Origin: JANNWF01 sp052390415
Lineage (GTDB): Bacteria > Pseudomonadota > Gammaproteobacteria > Xanthomonadales > Xanthomonadaceae
Assembly: GCA_052390415.1 (NCBI GenBank)
Contig: JBQTGY010000025.1
Span: 1-47,654, forward strand
DNA: 47,654 bases
Direction: 5' to 3'
Shown: positions 34,978-42,579 of the stretch, one piece after another
Numbering within the stretch: position 1 is the first letter of the stretch
How the letters are laid out: the number at the start of each line of letters is the position of its first letter
Program-made: the position numbers and the translations under genes
Notes under the pieces: model-generated
Databases searched by the model: none
Seen by the model: the letters and a program-made list of their open reading frames with translations, nothing else
What the model was told of the DNA's origin: nothing

Positions 34978-35552
34978 ACGCGCCCCACGATCACACCGAG
35001 CTGGCATCGGATCCCACAATCGACAGCGATGCTTCGCCGCCCCTGGTGATCATCATGGGCGTCAGCGGCTGCGGCAAATCGACCCTCGCCGCGGCCCTGG
35101 CCACGCTGCTGGGATGGACCTTCATCGAAGGCGACGATTGCCATCCGCTGGAGAATCGCGCGCGCATGGCGGCGGGACTCCCGCTCGACGATGCCATGCG
35201 CGAGCCGTGGGTGGTCGAAGTCTGCTGTCGCGTGCGCGCCTGTGAAGCCCCCGTGCTGCTGAGCTTCAGCGGGCTACGCCGCGCACATCGCCAACGTCTG
35301 CGCGGGCTGCGCCGACACGTCCTGTTCTTTCACCTGGAGGTAGCAGAAGCCATGCTCGAACAACGATTGCGCCAGCGCCATGCGCACTTCATGCCGGCCA
35401 GCCTGCTGCACAGCCAGCTAATTGCATTTGAGGCGTTCGATGGCGAGCCCGGCGTCGTGAACCTCGATGGCTCTGCCGCGGCCGAGGCGCTGCTGCACAC
35501 CGCGCATCAGCAGCTATCGCACTGGCCCGCCGCGCAACGGTGGATGGCATGA
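34974..35552 (+). CDS. gntK: Gluconokinase
   Basis: 192 aa. Walker A GVSGCGKST (29-37), then FIEGDDCHPLENRARMAAGLPLDDAMREPW, the gluconate-binding signature of the GntK/IdnK family, and LEVAEAMLEQRLRQRHAHFMPASLLHSQ near the C-terminus. Phosphorylates gluconate to 6-phosphogluconate for the Entner-Doudoroff or pentose phosphate route. Starts at a GTG overlapping the GH94 stop and ends in an ATGA overlap with the next gene. No gluconate permease is nearby, so the gluconate is most simply made in the cell by the GH94 enzyme. Confidence 0.93.
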   Translation: MNAPHDHTELASDPTIDSDASPPLVIIMGVSGCGKSTLAAALATLLGWTFIEGDDCHPLENRARMAAGLPLDDAMREPWVVEVCCRVRACEAPVLLSFSGLRRAHRQRLRGLRRHVLFFHLEVAEAMLEQRLRQRHAHFMPASLLHSQLIAFEAFDGEPGVVNLDGSAAAEALLHTAHQQLSHWPAAQRWMA

Positions 35553-36331
35553 AAGTCCAGTATCTGACGGCGACACTGCTCACCCCTGCCCTGCTGCTGG
35601 GCGCAGCCCTGACCGCACAGGCCGCCGGAGAATCACGTGCGCAACGCGAGGTGAACTATCACGCGCCGCAGGCAGCCCATCCGTTGGTGATCGACGGCCG
35701 CGCTGACGAGCCCGATTGGCAACGCGCCGACTGGCGTCCCCTGCAACACGAGATGGATGGACGCGCACCCGACAGCGCGCTGGACTTCAGCGCCCGCTAC
35801 CGCGCGCTCTGGCGCAGCGATGCGCTTTATCTGCTGGTGGAACTGCGCGATGACATCCTGCTCGACAGCGTCGCCGATCCACTGGACCACTACTGGGACG
35901 ACGACGCCCTCGAAATTTTCATCGACGAAGACAACGCCGGCGGCCCGCATCTATTCGACGATGCCGCCTACGCCTACCACATCGCCCTCGATGGTCAGGT
36001 GGTCGACATCGGCCCACGTGAAGACGGCACGCCCGGACCGCGCACCTATCCCGATCACGTACACGCGCGCTGGTCGCGTGATCCCATCGATCCCACCCTG
36101 CTCATCTGGGAAGTCCGCGTGCAGCTATACGCTCAAGGCGCGCCGACGACGCCAGTCCTGCTGCATCCCGGCAAGCGCATCGGCTTCATGCTCGCCTACT
36201 GCGACAGCGACCAACCCGGCACCGGGCGCGAGCACTTCGTCGGCGATATCGAGATCACCCCACGCAACGGTAGCCGCAACCTGGGCTATCTGAATGCGGA
36301 TGTCTTTGGGGTGATGCTGTTGGTGGATTAG
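35549..36331 (+). CDS. Secreted CBM9-like carbohydrate-binding protein
   Basis: 260 aa with a signal peptide (LTPALLLGAALTAQAAG). One CBM9/DOMON-like beta-sandwich: PLVIDGRADEPDWQRADW, LDFSARYRALWRSDALYLLVELRDDILLD, YWDDDALEIFIDEDNAGG, YAYHIALDG, IWEVRVQL, GKRIGFMLAYCDSD. There is no catalytic domain. CBM9 modules bind glucan chain ends and short sugars, so it may capture oligosaccharide in the periplasm or at the surface. It overlaps gluconokinase by ATGA and closes the four-gene operon. Confidence 0.85.
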   Translation: MKVQYLTATLLTPALLLGAALTAQAAGESRAQREVNYHAPQAAHPLVIDGRADEPDWQRADWRPLQHEMDGRAPDSALDFSARYRALWRSDALYLLVELRDDILLDSVADPLDHYWDDDALEIFIDEDNAGGPHLFDDAAYAYHIALDGQVVDIGPREDGTPGPRTYPDHVHARWSRDPIDPTLLIWEVRVQLYAQGAPTTPVLLHPGKRIGFMLAYCDSDQPGTGREHFVGDIEITPRNGSRNLGYLNADVFGVMLLVD

Positions 36332-36761
36332 GGTGATTTGTGATTGAAGAAGCCACCAATGGCGCTGCTTCGCGCATGCGATGAGTCCGTGAGTAATGAG
36401 ACACTCGGTAGCGGCGTTTCTCCATCCAACCGCCCGTTGTTTGCCAGCAGCGTTGGCCGGGATTGTTGCCTGCACGACTAACCAGCTAAGTCAGCGCAAC
36501 TGACCGCGGCGGCAAATCAATTGGCGACCTCGGGCAATACGACGACTGGCAGCTGTCGACCCATCTGCGACACTCAATGTCACCGCCCGACTGGAGAAAG
36601 CGGTCATTCAAACCAGCCAAACTGGAACCTGATTATCAAATGAGTTTTGGCCAATTTTGCGAGGCTATAAGGCAGCGGTGAAGTAAGGCAGCGGTAGAGT
36701 ATGCGTGGCGGCGAAGCCTCGACCGCACGCGTAACTGAAGGTGTCGTCGTGGCCGCTGCGC
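36332..36761. other. Intergenic region without genes
   Basis: 430 bases between the convergent CBM9 and TPR genes. No frame with coding character and no clear terminator. Near its right end is a 16-bp direct repeat, two copies of TAAGGCAGCGGT(GAAG/AGAG) at 36668-36699. Confidence 0.5.
36668..36699. repeat. 16-bp tandem duplication
   Basis: TAAGGCAGCGGTGAAG followed directly by TAAGGCAGCGGTAGAG, just past the TPR protein stop. Confidence 0.7.
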
Positions 36762-38936
36762 TCAATCCGCGTTGGCCGGCTCCCCGGGCGGGAAGCGGTA
36801 CGGCGCAGCCAGTGCGCGTTGCTCGGCGAGCCAGGCTTCTTCGGCGGCGATCCAGCGCTGAAAACGTGGTTGCTCGCTGAGGGCGGCGAGAGCTTCCCGC
36901 GGGGGGGTGATTGAAAAGCCCAACAGGCTCGGGTAGGTACCGCTGGCGTGCAATGCGTCGAGGGCGTCCAGTGCCTCTTCAATGCGGCCGAGCAGCATCA
37001 ATGCCTCGACAGCGGTCAGCGCAAAATAGACCCCGCCACTTCGGCGAGCATCGCCGAGTACGGTTTCAAGCAGCGGCCGGGCTTCCGCCGCACGGCCCTC
37101 CGCCTGCAGCGCGTGGGCATATCTCAAGGCCAACGGGAGATCGACCGACTTGAGCGTGACGGAGGGGCTGCGGTCTTCGAAACGCGACGCCAGCAGCGCG
37201 ACGACCTTCGCATGATTACCGAGTGCGTATTCGCCTTGGATAACCGATAACAGGTCGTACACGGCATCCGGGCTGCGCTCGTGCGCGCGCCGCAAGTGAG
37301 TGAGCGCTTGTTCGCGGTGGCCCTCGGCCCATGCGAGCAGCGCCGCGTCTTCGGCTCGGCGCGCCCACGCCGCCGCCGCCGCTGGATCACCGAGCCGGAG
37401 CCAGCCGAACGCTCCGCTCCCGAGATAGCGGCGCTGGCTTGGATACAGTTCGAGCGCGCGATGCAGGCGCTCCAGCGCACCGGCAGGCTCCATGCGGGCC
37501 CAGCGGACTTCGTAGTCACAATCCAGCGCGAGATTGCCGTCCGGCATGTTCTCATGCATGCGCCGGCACACGGCCGCTGCTCCGTCGACGTCATCGAGTT
37601 GCACCAGGACACCGGACCAGTTCATCAGCACCGCCTGATCAAGCGGATCGAGTTGCGCTGCGCGCTCGAGGAGCCGGCTACGACCATCGTCGTCGCCCTG
37701 CCTGCCGAGAATGAAGGCAAGCCAGCGCAGGGCGGGGATATAACCGGGGTCGATCTCCAGCGCGCGCTCCAGCGCCGCCCTACCCCGCACGAGGTCGCCC
37801 TTGCTGTCTTCCACAATGCCGCGCGCGGTCTGCCACTGCGCAGTGTTTTCCGCCCCGAGCGCCGCAGCCTTGGCTAGCCCGGCCTCCGTCGCTGCCATCG
37901 CGGGTCCCAAGGGTGCGCCTGCAAGCACCAGCATCGCGTGGGGCCGCGCGATCGCGATCTGCGCAAGCGCGAAAGTCGGGTCGCGCGCAACGGCCGATTG
38001 CAGCCGCGCCAGCGCAGCGCGGTAGCCGTCCGGCGATTCCTTGGCCTGCTCCTCGTGTGCGTGCAGATAGTCCTCGTAGGCGGCCAGATCCCGGGTGCCG
38101 AAAGGCGAGCTCGACAGCGCACTGCCCAGCCTCAGTGCCAGGGGCAGCACGCGTGACACGTTGCGGGCGATTTCATCCTGCACGGCAAAGATTGCCTCCG
38201 CACTCAACTCGCGCTCGAGGGTGTCGCTCCACAGCACCTGCCCGTCGGCGACCCGCAGGAGTTCGGCACTCACGCGCAGCTGGTCCGCGGCACGGCGCAC
38301 GCTGCCGGTGAGCAGGTAGCCAACGCCGAGTTTGTTGGCGATGTCTGCAGGGCTTTCGAGGCTGCTCTTGAAATGAAAGGCCGACGCCCGCGCCGTAACC
38401 CGCAGGCCCTTGATCGGCGACAGCACCCGGATCAATTCCTCGGATAGGCCGTCGGAGAAAAACTCCTGTCCGGGCTCGGCGCTGAGGTTGGCAAACGGCA
38501 GAACTGCGAGGGCCAGCTCGCTGTTGGCAGCCAGGAGAGCGGAGCCGGCTGAAACGGTTGTTTCCTCCGGGATGAGTTCGGGTGCAGGCGCCGGCGCCAG
38601 CACGAACTTGTCGAGTGCGAAGTAGCCCAGCGCCAGCAGCAGCAACACGATGATCGTGCGATCGATACGGCGCGCGGCCTGAGGAGCGATGGGCGCGACA
38701 CCGACCTCGCTGTCGCGCTTGAGACCATCGGGCGTCAGCTCGTAGATCCACGCCAGCACCATGGCCGGGGCGAACCCGATCGCCAGCAGCAGGATGACCC
38801 AGCGCAGCGTCCAGCCGGGCAGGTCGAACGCCGGGAACACCGTGTCGGCCACCTGAATGATCAGCCAGGCGCCGACCACGTACAGCCCCGCCATGCGGAT
38901 GACATTGCGGCGCCTGAGTTCACCGATCAGGCTCAA
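36762..38936 (-). CDS. Inner-membrane TolB-like/TPR protein
   Basis: 724 aa. N-terminus SLIGELRRRNVIRMAGLYVVGAWLIIQVADTVFPAFDLP is the signature of a family of adenylate-cyclase-like or CadC-like TPR proteins; TM helices near 14-34, 44-64 and 93-110. Residues ~140-250 are a TolB-N/FlgO-like domain (LAVLPFANLSAEPGQEFFSDGLSEELIRVLSPIKGLRV...GVGYLLTGSVRRAADQLRVSAELL), then TPR repeats to about 690. Here no cyclase or DNA-binding domain is present, so the role is unknown, probably assembling a periplasmic or membrane complex. The start is a TTG overlapping the stop of the short upstream ORF. Confidence 0.87.
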   Translation of the reverse strand: MSLIGELRRRNVIRMAGLYVVGAWLIIQVADTVFPAFDLPGWTLRWVILLLAIGFAPAMVLAWIYELTPDGLKRDSEVGVAPIAPQAARRIDRTIIVLLLLALGYFALDKFVLAPAPAPELIPEETTVSAGSALLAANSELALAVLPFANLSAEPGQEFFSDGLSEELIRVLSPIKGLRVTARASAFHFKSSLESPADIANKLGVGYLLTGSVRRAADQLRVSAELLRVADGQVLWSDTLERELSAEAIFAVQDEIARNVSRVLPLALRLGSALSSSPFGTRDLAAYEDYLHAHEEQAKESPDGYRAALARLQSAVARDPTFALAQIAIARPHAMLVLAGAPLGPAMAATEAGLAKAAALGAENTAQWQTARGIVEDSKGDLVRGRAALERALEIDPGYIPALRWLAFILGRQGDDDGRSRLLERAAQLDPLDQAVLMNWSGVLVQLDDVDGAAAVCRRMHENMPDGNLALDCDYEVRWARMEPAGALERLHRALELYPSQRRYLGSGAFGWLRLGDPAAAAAWARRAEDAALLAWAEGHREQALTHLRRAHERSPDAVYDLLSVIQGEYALGNHAKVVALLASRFEDRSPSVTLKSVDLPLALRYAHALQAEGRAAEARPLLETVLGDARRSGGVYFALTAVEALMLLGRIEEALDALDALHASGTYPSLLGFSITPPREALAALSEQPRFQRWIAAEEAWLAEQRALAAPYRFPPGEPANAD

Positions 38937-39049
38937 AGCGGGACCTGCAGGCCGCGCACGCAGAAGATGTCGAGGTGGTGCGCCTGCTCGCCAGCCCTTG
39001 GCGGGCAGACATAACCGACGATTTCGGGGAGGCTGTACATGGTGGGCAT
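38933..39049 (-). CDS. Short ORF coupled to the TPR protein
   Basis: 38-aa frame MPTMYSLPEIVGYVCPPRAG...HHLDIFCVRGLQVPL. Its TGA overlaps the TTG start of the TPR gene as TTGA. About 84 percent of its codons end in G or C, like real genes nearby, and AGGA lies just before the first ATG (39049). It has two Cys and a His pair (CPPRAGEQAHHLDIFC), a possible metal site. Either a leader that couples translation of the poorly started TPR gene or a small protein in its own right. No homologue recognised. Confidence 0.45.
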   Translation of the reverse strand: MPTMYSLPEIVGYVCPPRAGEQAHHLDIFCVRGLQVPL

Positions 39050-39560
39050 AGATCCTGACGGGTCATGGCCCCGACTTGTGGCCGCGAAATCTCGCCCGGA
39101 GGCGACACGAGGACGCAGTATCACGGAAAACGCGCGGCGGGCGCTTTCCAACCGATGTCTATACGCGCTTGGTGTCGAGCTGTAGTGGGGCGTCCAAATC
39201 AATCCGTGCGCGCGATCCGCGGCGCCTGTTTCGGTCTGAGGATATCGCTCGACCGGCCCACTGCGCTTGTCGTGAGTGCTGCCCCGAGCGCCGGAGATCC
39301 ATCGTTTGGGTTGGTACGGCGCTCGCGAAAATGCATGGGGTGACAGGGGCGTTATCCGGAGTTTCGACCGTCGGACTGACCGTTTTGGCCGGACGTCGCA
39401 GGTTCACGAGGGGCGCAACCCGACCCGAAGCGGCCGGTCGCTGCAATTCCTCGCATGACTATTTCAGACATTCGGCGAGGTGTTGCGTCTCACGTAGCTG
39501 AGGCTGAGGAACTGGACTCCAAATCGCCGTGCTACTCAAAATCCGGGGGAAGTCGGACGT
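39050..39560. other. Gene-free flank of the accessory block
   Basis: 511 bases with no frame of coding character on either strand and no tRNA or clear repeat. It separates the TPR locus from the defence-like block and may be a former insertion boundary. I found no direct repeat shared with the right flank (43290-43604). Confidence 0.5.
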
Positions 39561-41216
39561 CTAACCCCCCCCGGGGTGCGGATCAACCGCGCCCGACACC
39601 TCCAGTCGACAGAGCAACATCGCCGCCAGCAATAGGACCGCCACATCATCTTGGTCCGGTGACAATTTCAGGCCGTGGCACAGGCGATTGCGCAAGTTCC
39701 ATCCGGAGTCGGAAACCAGCGCACATCGTAAGAACCGACGGTGGGATTCTCCTAGGTGACCTTGGAGCGCGCTCAGCAAATCACCTAAAGGACGCACTCC
39801 CCCGCGAACGTCGCCAGTGGCCACATCCGTCACAGCTATACCGGCTAAGACGGAAAGATGTCTCGTCAGCGCTTCAATTGCTGGGATTAGCATCATGGCT
39901 GATGTGATTGCGGTGTCTCCCGACCACCACGCTTCCGCAGCTCTAACGACAAGTCGCACTGCGTCGATTGGCCCTCCGGTCTCAGACAAGTAACTAACCA
40001 ATGAGTCTGTGTCCACCTCATACCGAATGGGTAGATCGCCAAGCACAGGCTTGAAGAACAAACTCGTGTTGAACGCCAACGTACGCGACTCGAGTTCACC
40101 GAGCTCGCGATCCATGCGTTGATCTTCCGTCTCCACCGGGCGCGCTTGGGGTACTTCGGGATCCCAGACATAGTTGGAAGCGAACCTGCCGAGAATGCTT
40201 TGATCTACGTATCGCTGGGCTGCATTCACGTTGTTCTCAGCGTCTCCTACGGGCTTAAGCCGTATAAGGAGTCGATCAAGTGCGACAGAGAACGACGGAG
40301 CGCCCAGAAACTGGTCTAGAACGCGCTTTACGCGACCTTCATCGAGAGGATGCGCGAGCTCGTATCCGCGAAACCCCAATGTTGCAGGGTCAATCTGAGC
40401 CTGCTGTTGCAGAAGGCGGGTCCGCAGTGCGGGCATGTTCTGCGCCAGGACCAATGCTCGTTGAAGATGGACGATCTGCGAAATACCTTCCGAACTCCTC
40501 GCGTACTCAGCCCAACGCTGGGCAAGGCTTTCCTCCAATGCGGCACGCCGAGCTTGATCGTCACCGGCTAGCTGCAGTCGGAGTTCGGTAATCGTCTCAA
40601 AGTAGTGAGGATCCTGTCCAAGCGCTTCCTCTGCACGTTGTAACACTGCATCAATATCATTTGGCCGATGCGGAGCTGGCGCAACGGCCAAAATACGCAG
40701 GAGGTTGAGTGAGACTCCGGGACGCCTAGTGTCACTCAGCGCTTCATCGAAGCGACTCCGAGCTAACGCATAGGCAGTTTGACATCTCGGCTGGTCGTTG
40801 ACTGCGCGGGCCAGAGCGACCGCCCGCGCTACGCACGTGAGGGAGTCGAGACCGTCCCAGGACTCGCCCAAGATGAGATAGCAATCGATGGCGATTCGCG
40901 CGGCCAAATCAGGTCTGGGTTGCGACCGGCGCAGCCAAAGCAGGTCCCCCAGTCTGGCGCGCAACAACGGCAGCTCCGCACACTCAAGCGCCTCTCGCCA
41001 CAATCGGACCACCCCATCTTCAAGCGCTCCAACGTCGGGAAAAGGGTGTTCAACATCCGCGTTGAGGCTAAAAGGCGGCCACCGCATGAATGCGACACGA
41101 AGGGCTTGAATCTCCGCCTCACTCCCGTTCTCGACTGCGTCAAGAGCCTCCCCGACGGCGAGGAATGACGTCGCTGCCGCAAGATGTTGGGAGATTCCAA
41201 CGATCAGCTCGTTCAT
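39561..41216 (-). CDS. Large unknown protein with C-terminal HEPN-like domain (DUF4209-like)
   Basis: 551 aa, no signal or TM. The N-terminal ~330 residues are helical (VARAVALARAVNDQPRCQTAYALARSRFDEAL; DDQARRAALEESLAQRWAEYARSSEG). The C-terminal ~170 residues resemble DUF4209-type domains (TSAMMLIPAIEALTRHLSVLAG; NLRNRLCHGL). R509-N510-x3-H514 fits the Rx4-6H motif of HEPN nucleases, so an RNase effector is conceivable. Codon use is less GC-biased than in the flanking genes. Its ATG overlaps the stop of a short ORF that in turn follows sduA, placing it in the Shedu operon. The gene ends in an eight-base G run next to the stop. Confidence 0.8.
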   Translation of the reverse strand: MNELIVGISQHLAAATSFLAVGEALDAVENGSEAEIQALRVAFMRWPPFSLNADVEHPFPDVGALEDGVVRLWREALECAELPLLRARLGDLLWLRRSQPRPDLAARIAIDCYLILGESWDGLDSLTCVARAVALARAVNDQPRCQTAYALARSRFDEALSDTRRPGVSLNLLRILAVAPAPHRPNDIDAVLQRAEEALGQDPHYFETITELRLQLAGDDQARRAALEESLAQRWAEYARSSEGISQIVHLQRALVLAQNMPALRTRLLQQQAQIDPATLGFRGYELAHPLDEGRVKRVLDQFLGAPSFSVALDRLLIRLKPVGDAENNVNAAQRYVDQSILGRFASNYVWDPEVPQARPVETEDQRMDRELGELESRTLAFNTSLFFKPVLGDLPIRYEVDTDSLVSYLSETGGPIDAVRLVVRAAEAWWSGDTAITSAMMLIPAIEALTRHLSVLAGIAVTDVATGDVRGGVRPLGDLLSALQGHLGESHRRFLRCALVSDSGWNLRNRLCHGLKLSPDQDDVAVLLLAAMLLCRLEVSGAVDPHPGGG

Positions 41217-41375
41217 AGAGGTTCGATCAGGTCAAGTCGCTTCGGTACGTCGACATCACAGGTCCGCCGCGCGAACGCCCGCCAATTGATCTTCGCAGTC
41301 GACAACAGAGAAGACGAGTTCGAAGATAGCTGCCAGACGTCCAGGTGCATCGCAATCGGCGAGGAGGTCAGTCAT
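41213..41375 (-). CDS. Short coupled ORF(s) between sduA and the HEPN-like gene, possibly frameshifted
   Basis: Two overlapping frames bridge the gap. The first (ATG 41375, overlapping the sduA stop by eight bases) encodes 39 aa, MTDLLADCDAPGRLAAIFEL onward, and stops at TGA 41258-41256. The second (ATG 41350) encodes 45 aa ending DVDVPKRLDLIEPL, and its TGA overlaps the ATG of the HEPN-like gene. A +1 shift at CTG-TGA-T would join them into one ~53-aa protein. It may be a small gene with an indel, a programmed shift, or two alternative small genes. Third-position GC is 59 and 69 percent in the two frames. Confidence 0.4.
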
Positions 41376-42579
41376 TGCCGGCACTCTCGACTTGCGCGTT
41401 TGGGCGGGCGGCGCCCTCCGCTTCGCCCAGTTCGACGATGTGCCGGGCGCGTTCAAGCAGCTCGTCGAAGGTGAACACCTCCGGCTGATGAAGGTTTGAG
41501 CGATAGAGTTCGAATCCCCTCAGCCGATCTTCACTGACGCCGGCTTCGCTGGCGAACTCGGCTAGGCTGCCAGCGATCACAAACGACCGGGGTGCGAAGT
41601 TGAATACCGTTTCCCCTGTCGGAAAGCCATCGTCTCCCACGATCGGGTGCCGGCCAAACAGCGTTTCCGATGCAAAAGAAACGGTCGCCTGAATTTGAGC
41701 AACAGCACCCGTCAGTTCGGTGGATGGTGAGTAGCAACCTGGCCGATATGGCTGCTTCGAAAGAAGTCCCGTCTTGTGGTGCTTGATCTCAACGAAGCAC
41801 AAAGTCGACGCAATTGCCTTCGATTTCAGGAGCGCATCGACACGCTTGCCAGATTGAATGGCCGTGTGGCCGCGCACCACCTGTTCTAGCCTCTTCTGGT
41901 CTAGCGTTGAACCGTAGACGTACTGGAGCCCGTAGCCGAAGATCCACGGATTCTTCTCGAAGAATAGCTGCCACAGTCGTTCGTCGCCGCACTTCTTCTT
42001 TGTCTTGATCTCGTCGAAGTATCCCTCCTCGCCGAGCAACTTCTCGAACACTTCGAGCTGGCGACGCCGGTAGGTCAAGGCAACGACGTCTTCCTTGGTG
42101 ATGGCGTGGCGGATGACTTCAGCAAATAGTTCTTCGTTATCGGCAAACAGGGCCCTTGCCTGACTCGCGGTCAGCACTTGTTCGTGCAGCTTCTCGTAGG
42201 TGATGTTGATCGGCCCGTCACTCTCGAACGAGACACTTCGAATATCCGAGATGAACTCAAGAAGGCGCGGAATCTCCTCGCCAATGAAAGAGAACCCGGA
42301 TCCGTATGGCATCCCGGATGCGTTGTCGAACTTCTGGATGGTCAAGACGAAGACGCCGCGCGAGTCTTCCATAAACTTGGCACAGATGCAGGTCTTCGCG
42401 TTCGGCTTGTTTCGGATGACGACTTCACCACGCTCTTTCGCGTACTCGTACCCTTCGTCGCCGCCGGCCACCTTTGTGGCGATACGCACCCGACGGGTCG
42501 TGTCCGAGAAGGCGGGCAACGACGGACTGATATAGACCTTGCCAGGCCTAGGCATCTGGTAGGTGTCGTTGTCGTTCAC
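41368..42579 (-). CDS. sduA: Shedu-type anti-phage nuclease SduA (DUF4263)
   Basis: 403 aa. The N-terminal half is Shedu-like (GVFVLTIQKFDN, GFSFIGEEIPRLLEFI). The C-terminal DUF4263 PD-(D/E)XK nuclease domain starts with DERLWQLFFEKNPWIFGYGL (E200), then KRVDALL (D248) and VEIKHHKT (E264-x-K266), so the catalytic set is intact. Shedu is a single-protein anti-phage defence system (family knowledge). The GTG at 42579 overlaps the stop of the upstream 237-aa gene (GTGA), and the stop is overlapped by a short ORF. The N-terminal frame open to 42678 is discarded because it lies inside the upstream gene. Confidence 0.88.
   Translation of the reverse strand: MNDNDTYQMPRPGKVYISPSLPAFSDTTRRVRIATKVAGGDEGYEYAKERGEVVIRNKPNAKTCICAKFMEDSRGVFVLTIQKFDNASGMPYGSGFSFIGEEIPRLLEFISDIRSVSFESDGPINITYEKLHEQVLTASQARALFADNEELFAEVIRHAITKEDVVALTYRRRQLEVFEKLLGEEGYFDEIKTKKKCGDERLWQLFFEKNPWIFGYGLQYVYGSTLDQKRLEQVVRGHTAIQSGKRVDALLKSKAIASTLCFVEIKHHKTGLLSKQPYRPGCYSPSTELTGAVAQIQATVSFASETLFGRHPIVGDDGFPTGETVFNFAPRSFVIAGSLAEFASEAGVSEDRLRGFELYRSNLHQPEVFTFDELLERARHIVELGEAEGAARPNAQVESAGND

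Noticed and set aside
39050..39560. Attachment-site repeats or a tRNA-derived integration site at the edge of the accessory block
   Set aside because: No direct repeat with the right flank and no tRNA-like sequence could be seen.
39569..39576. Eight-base C run (G run on the coding strand) as a phase-variation tract
   Set aside because: It is three codons from the stop of the HEPN-like gene, so a length change would alter only the extreme C-terminus.
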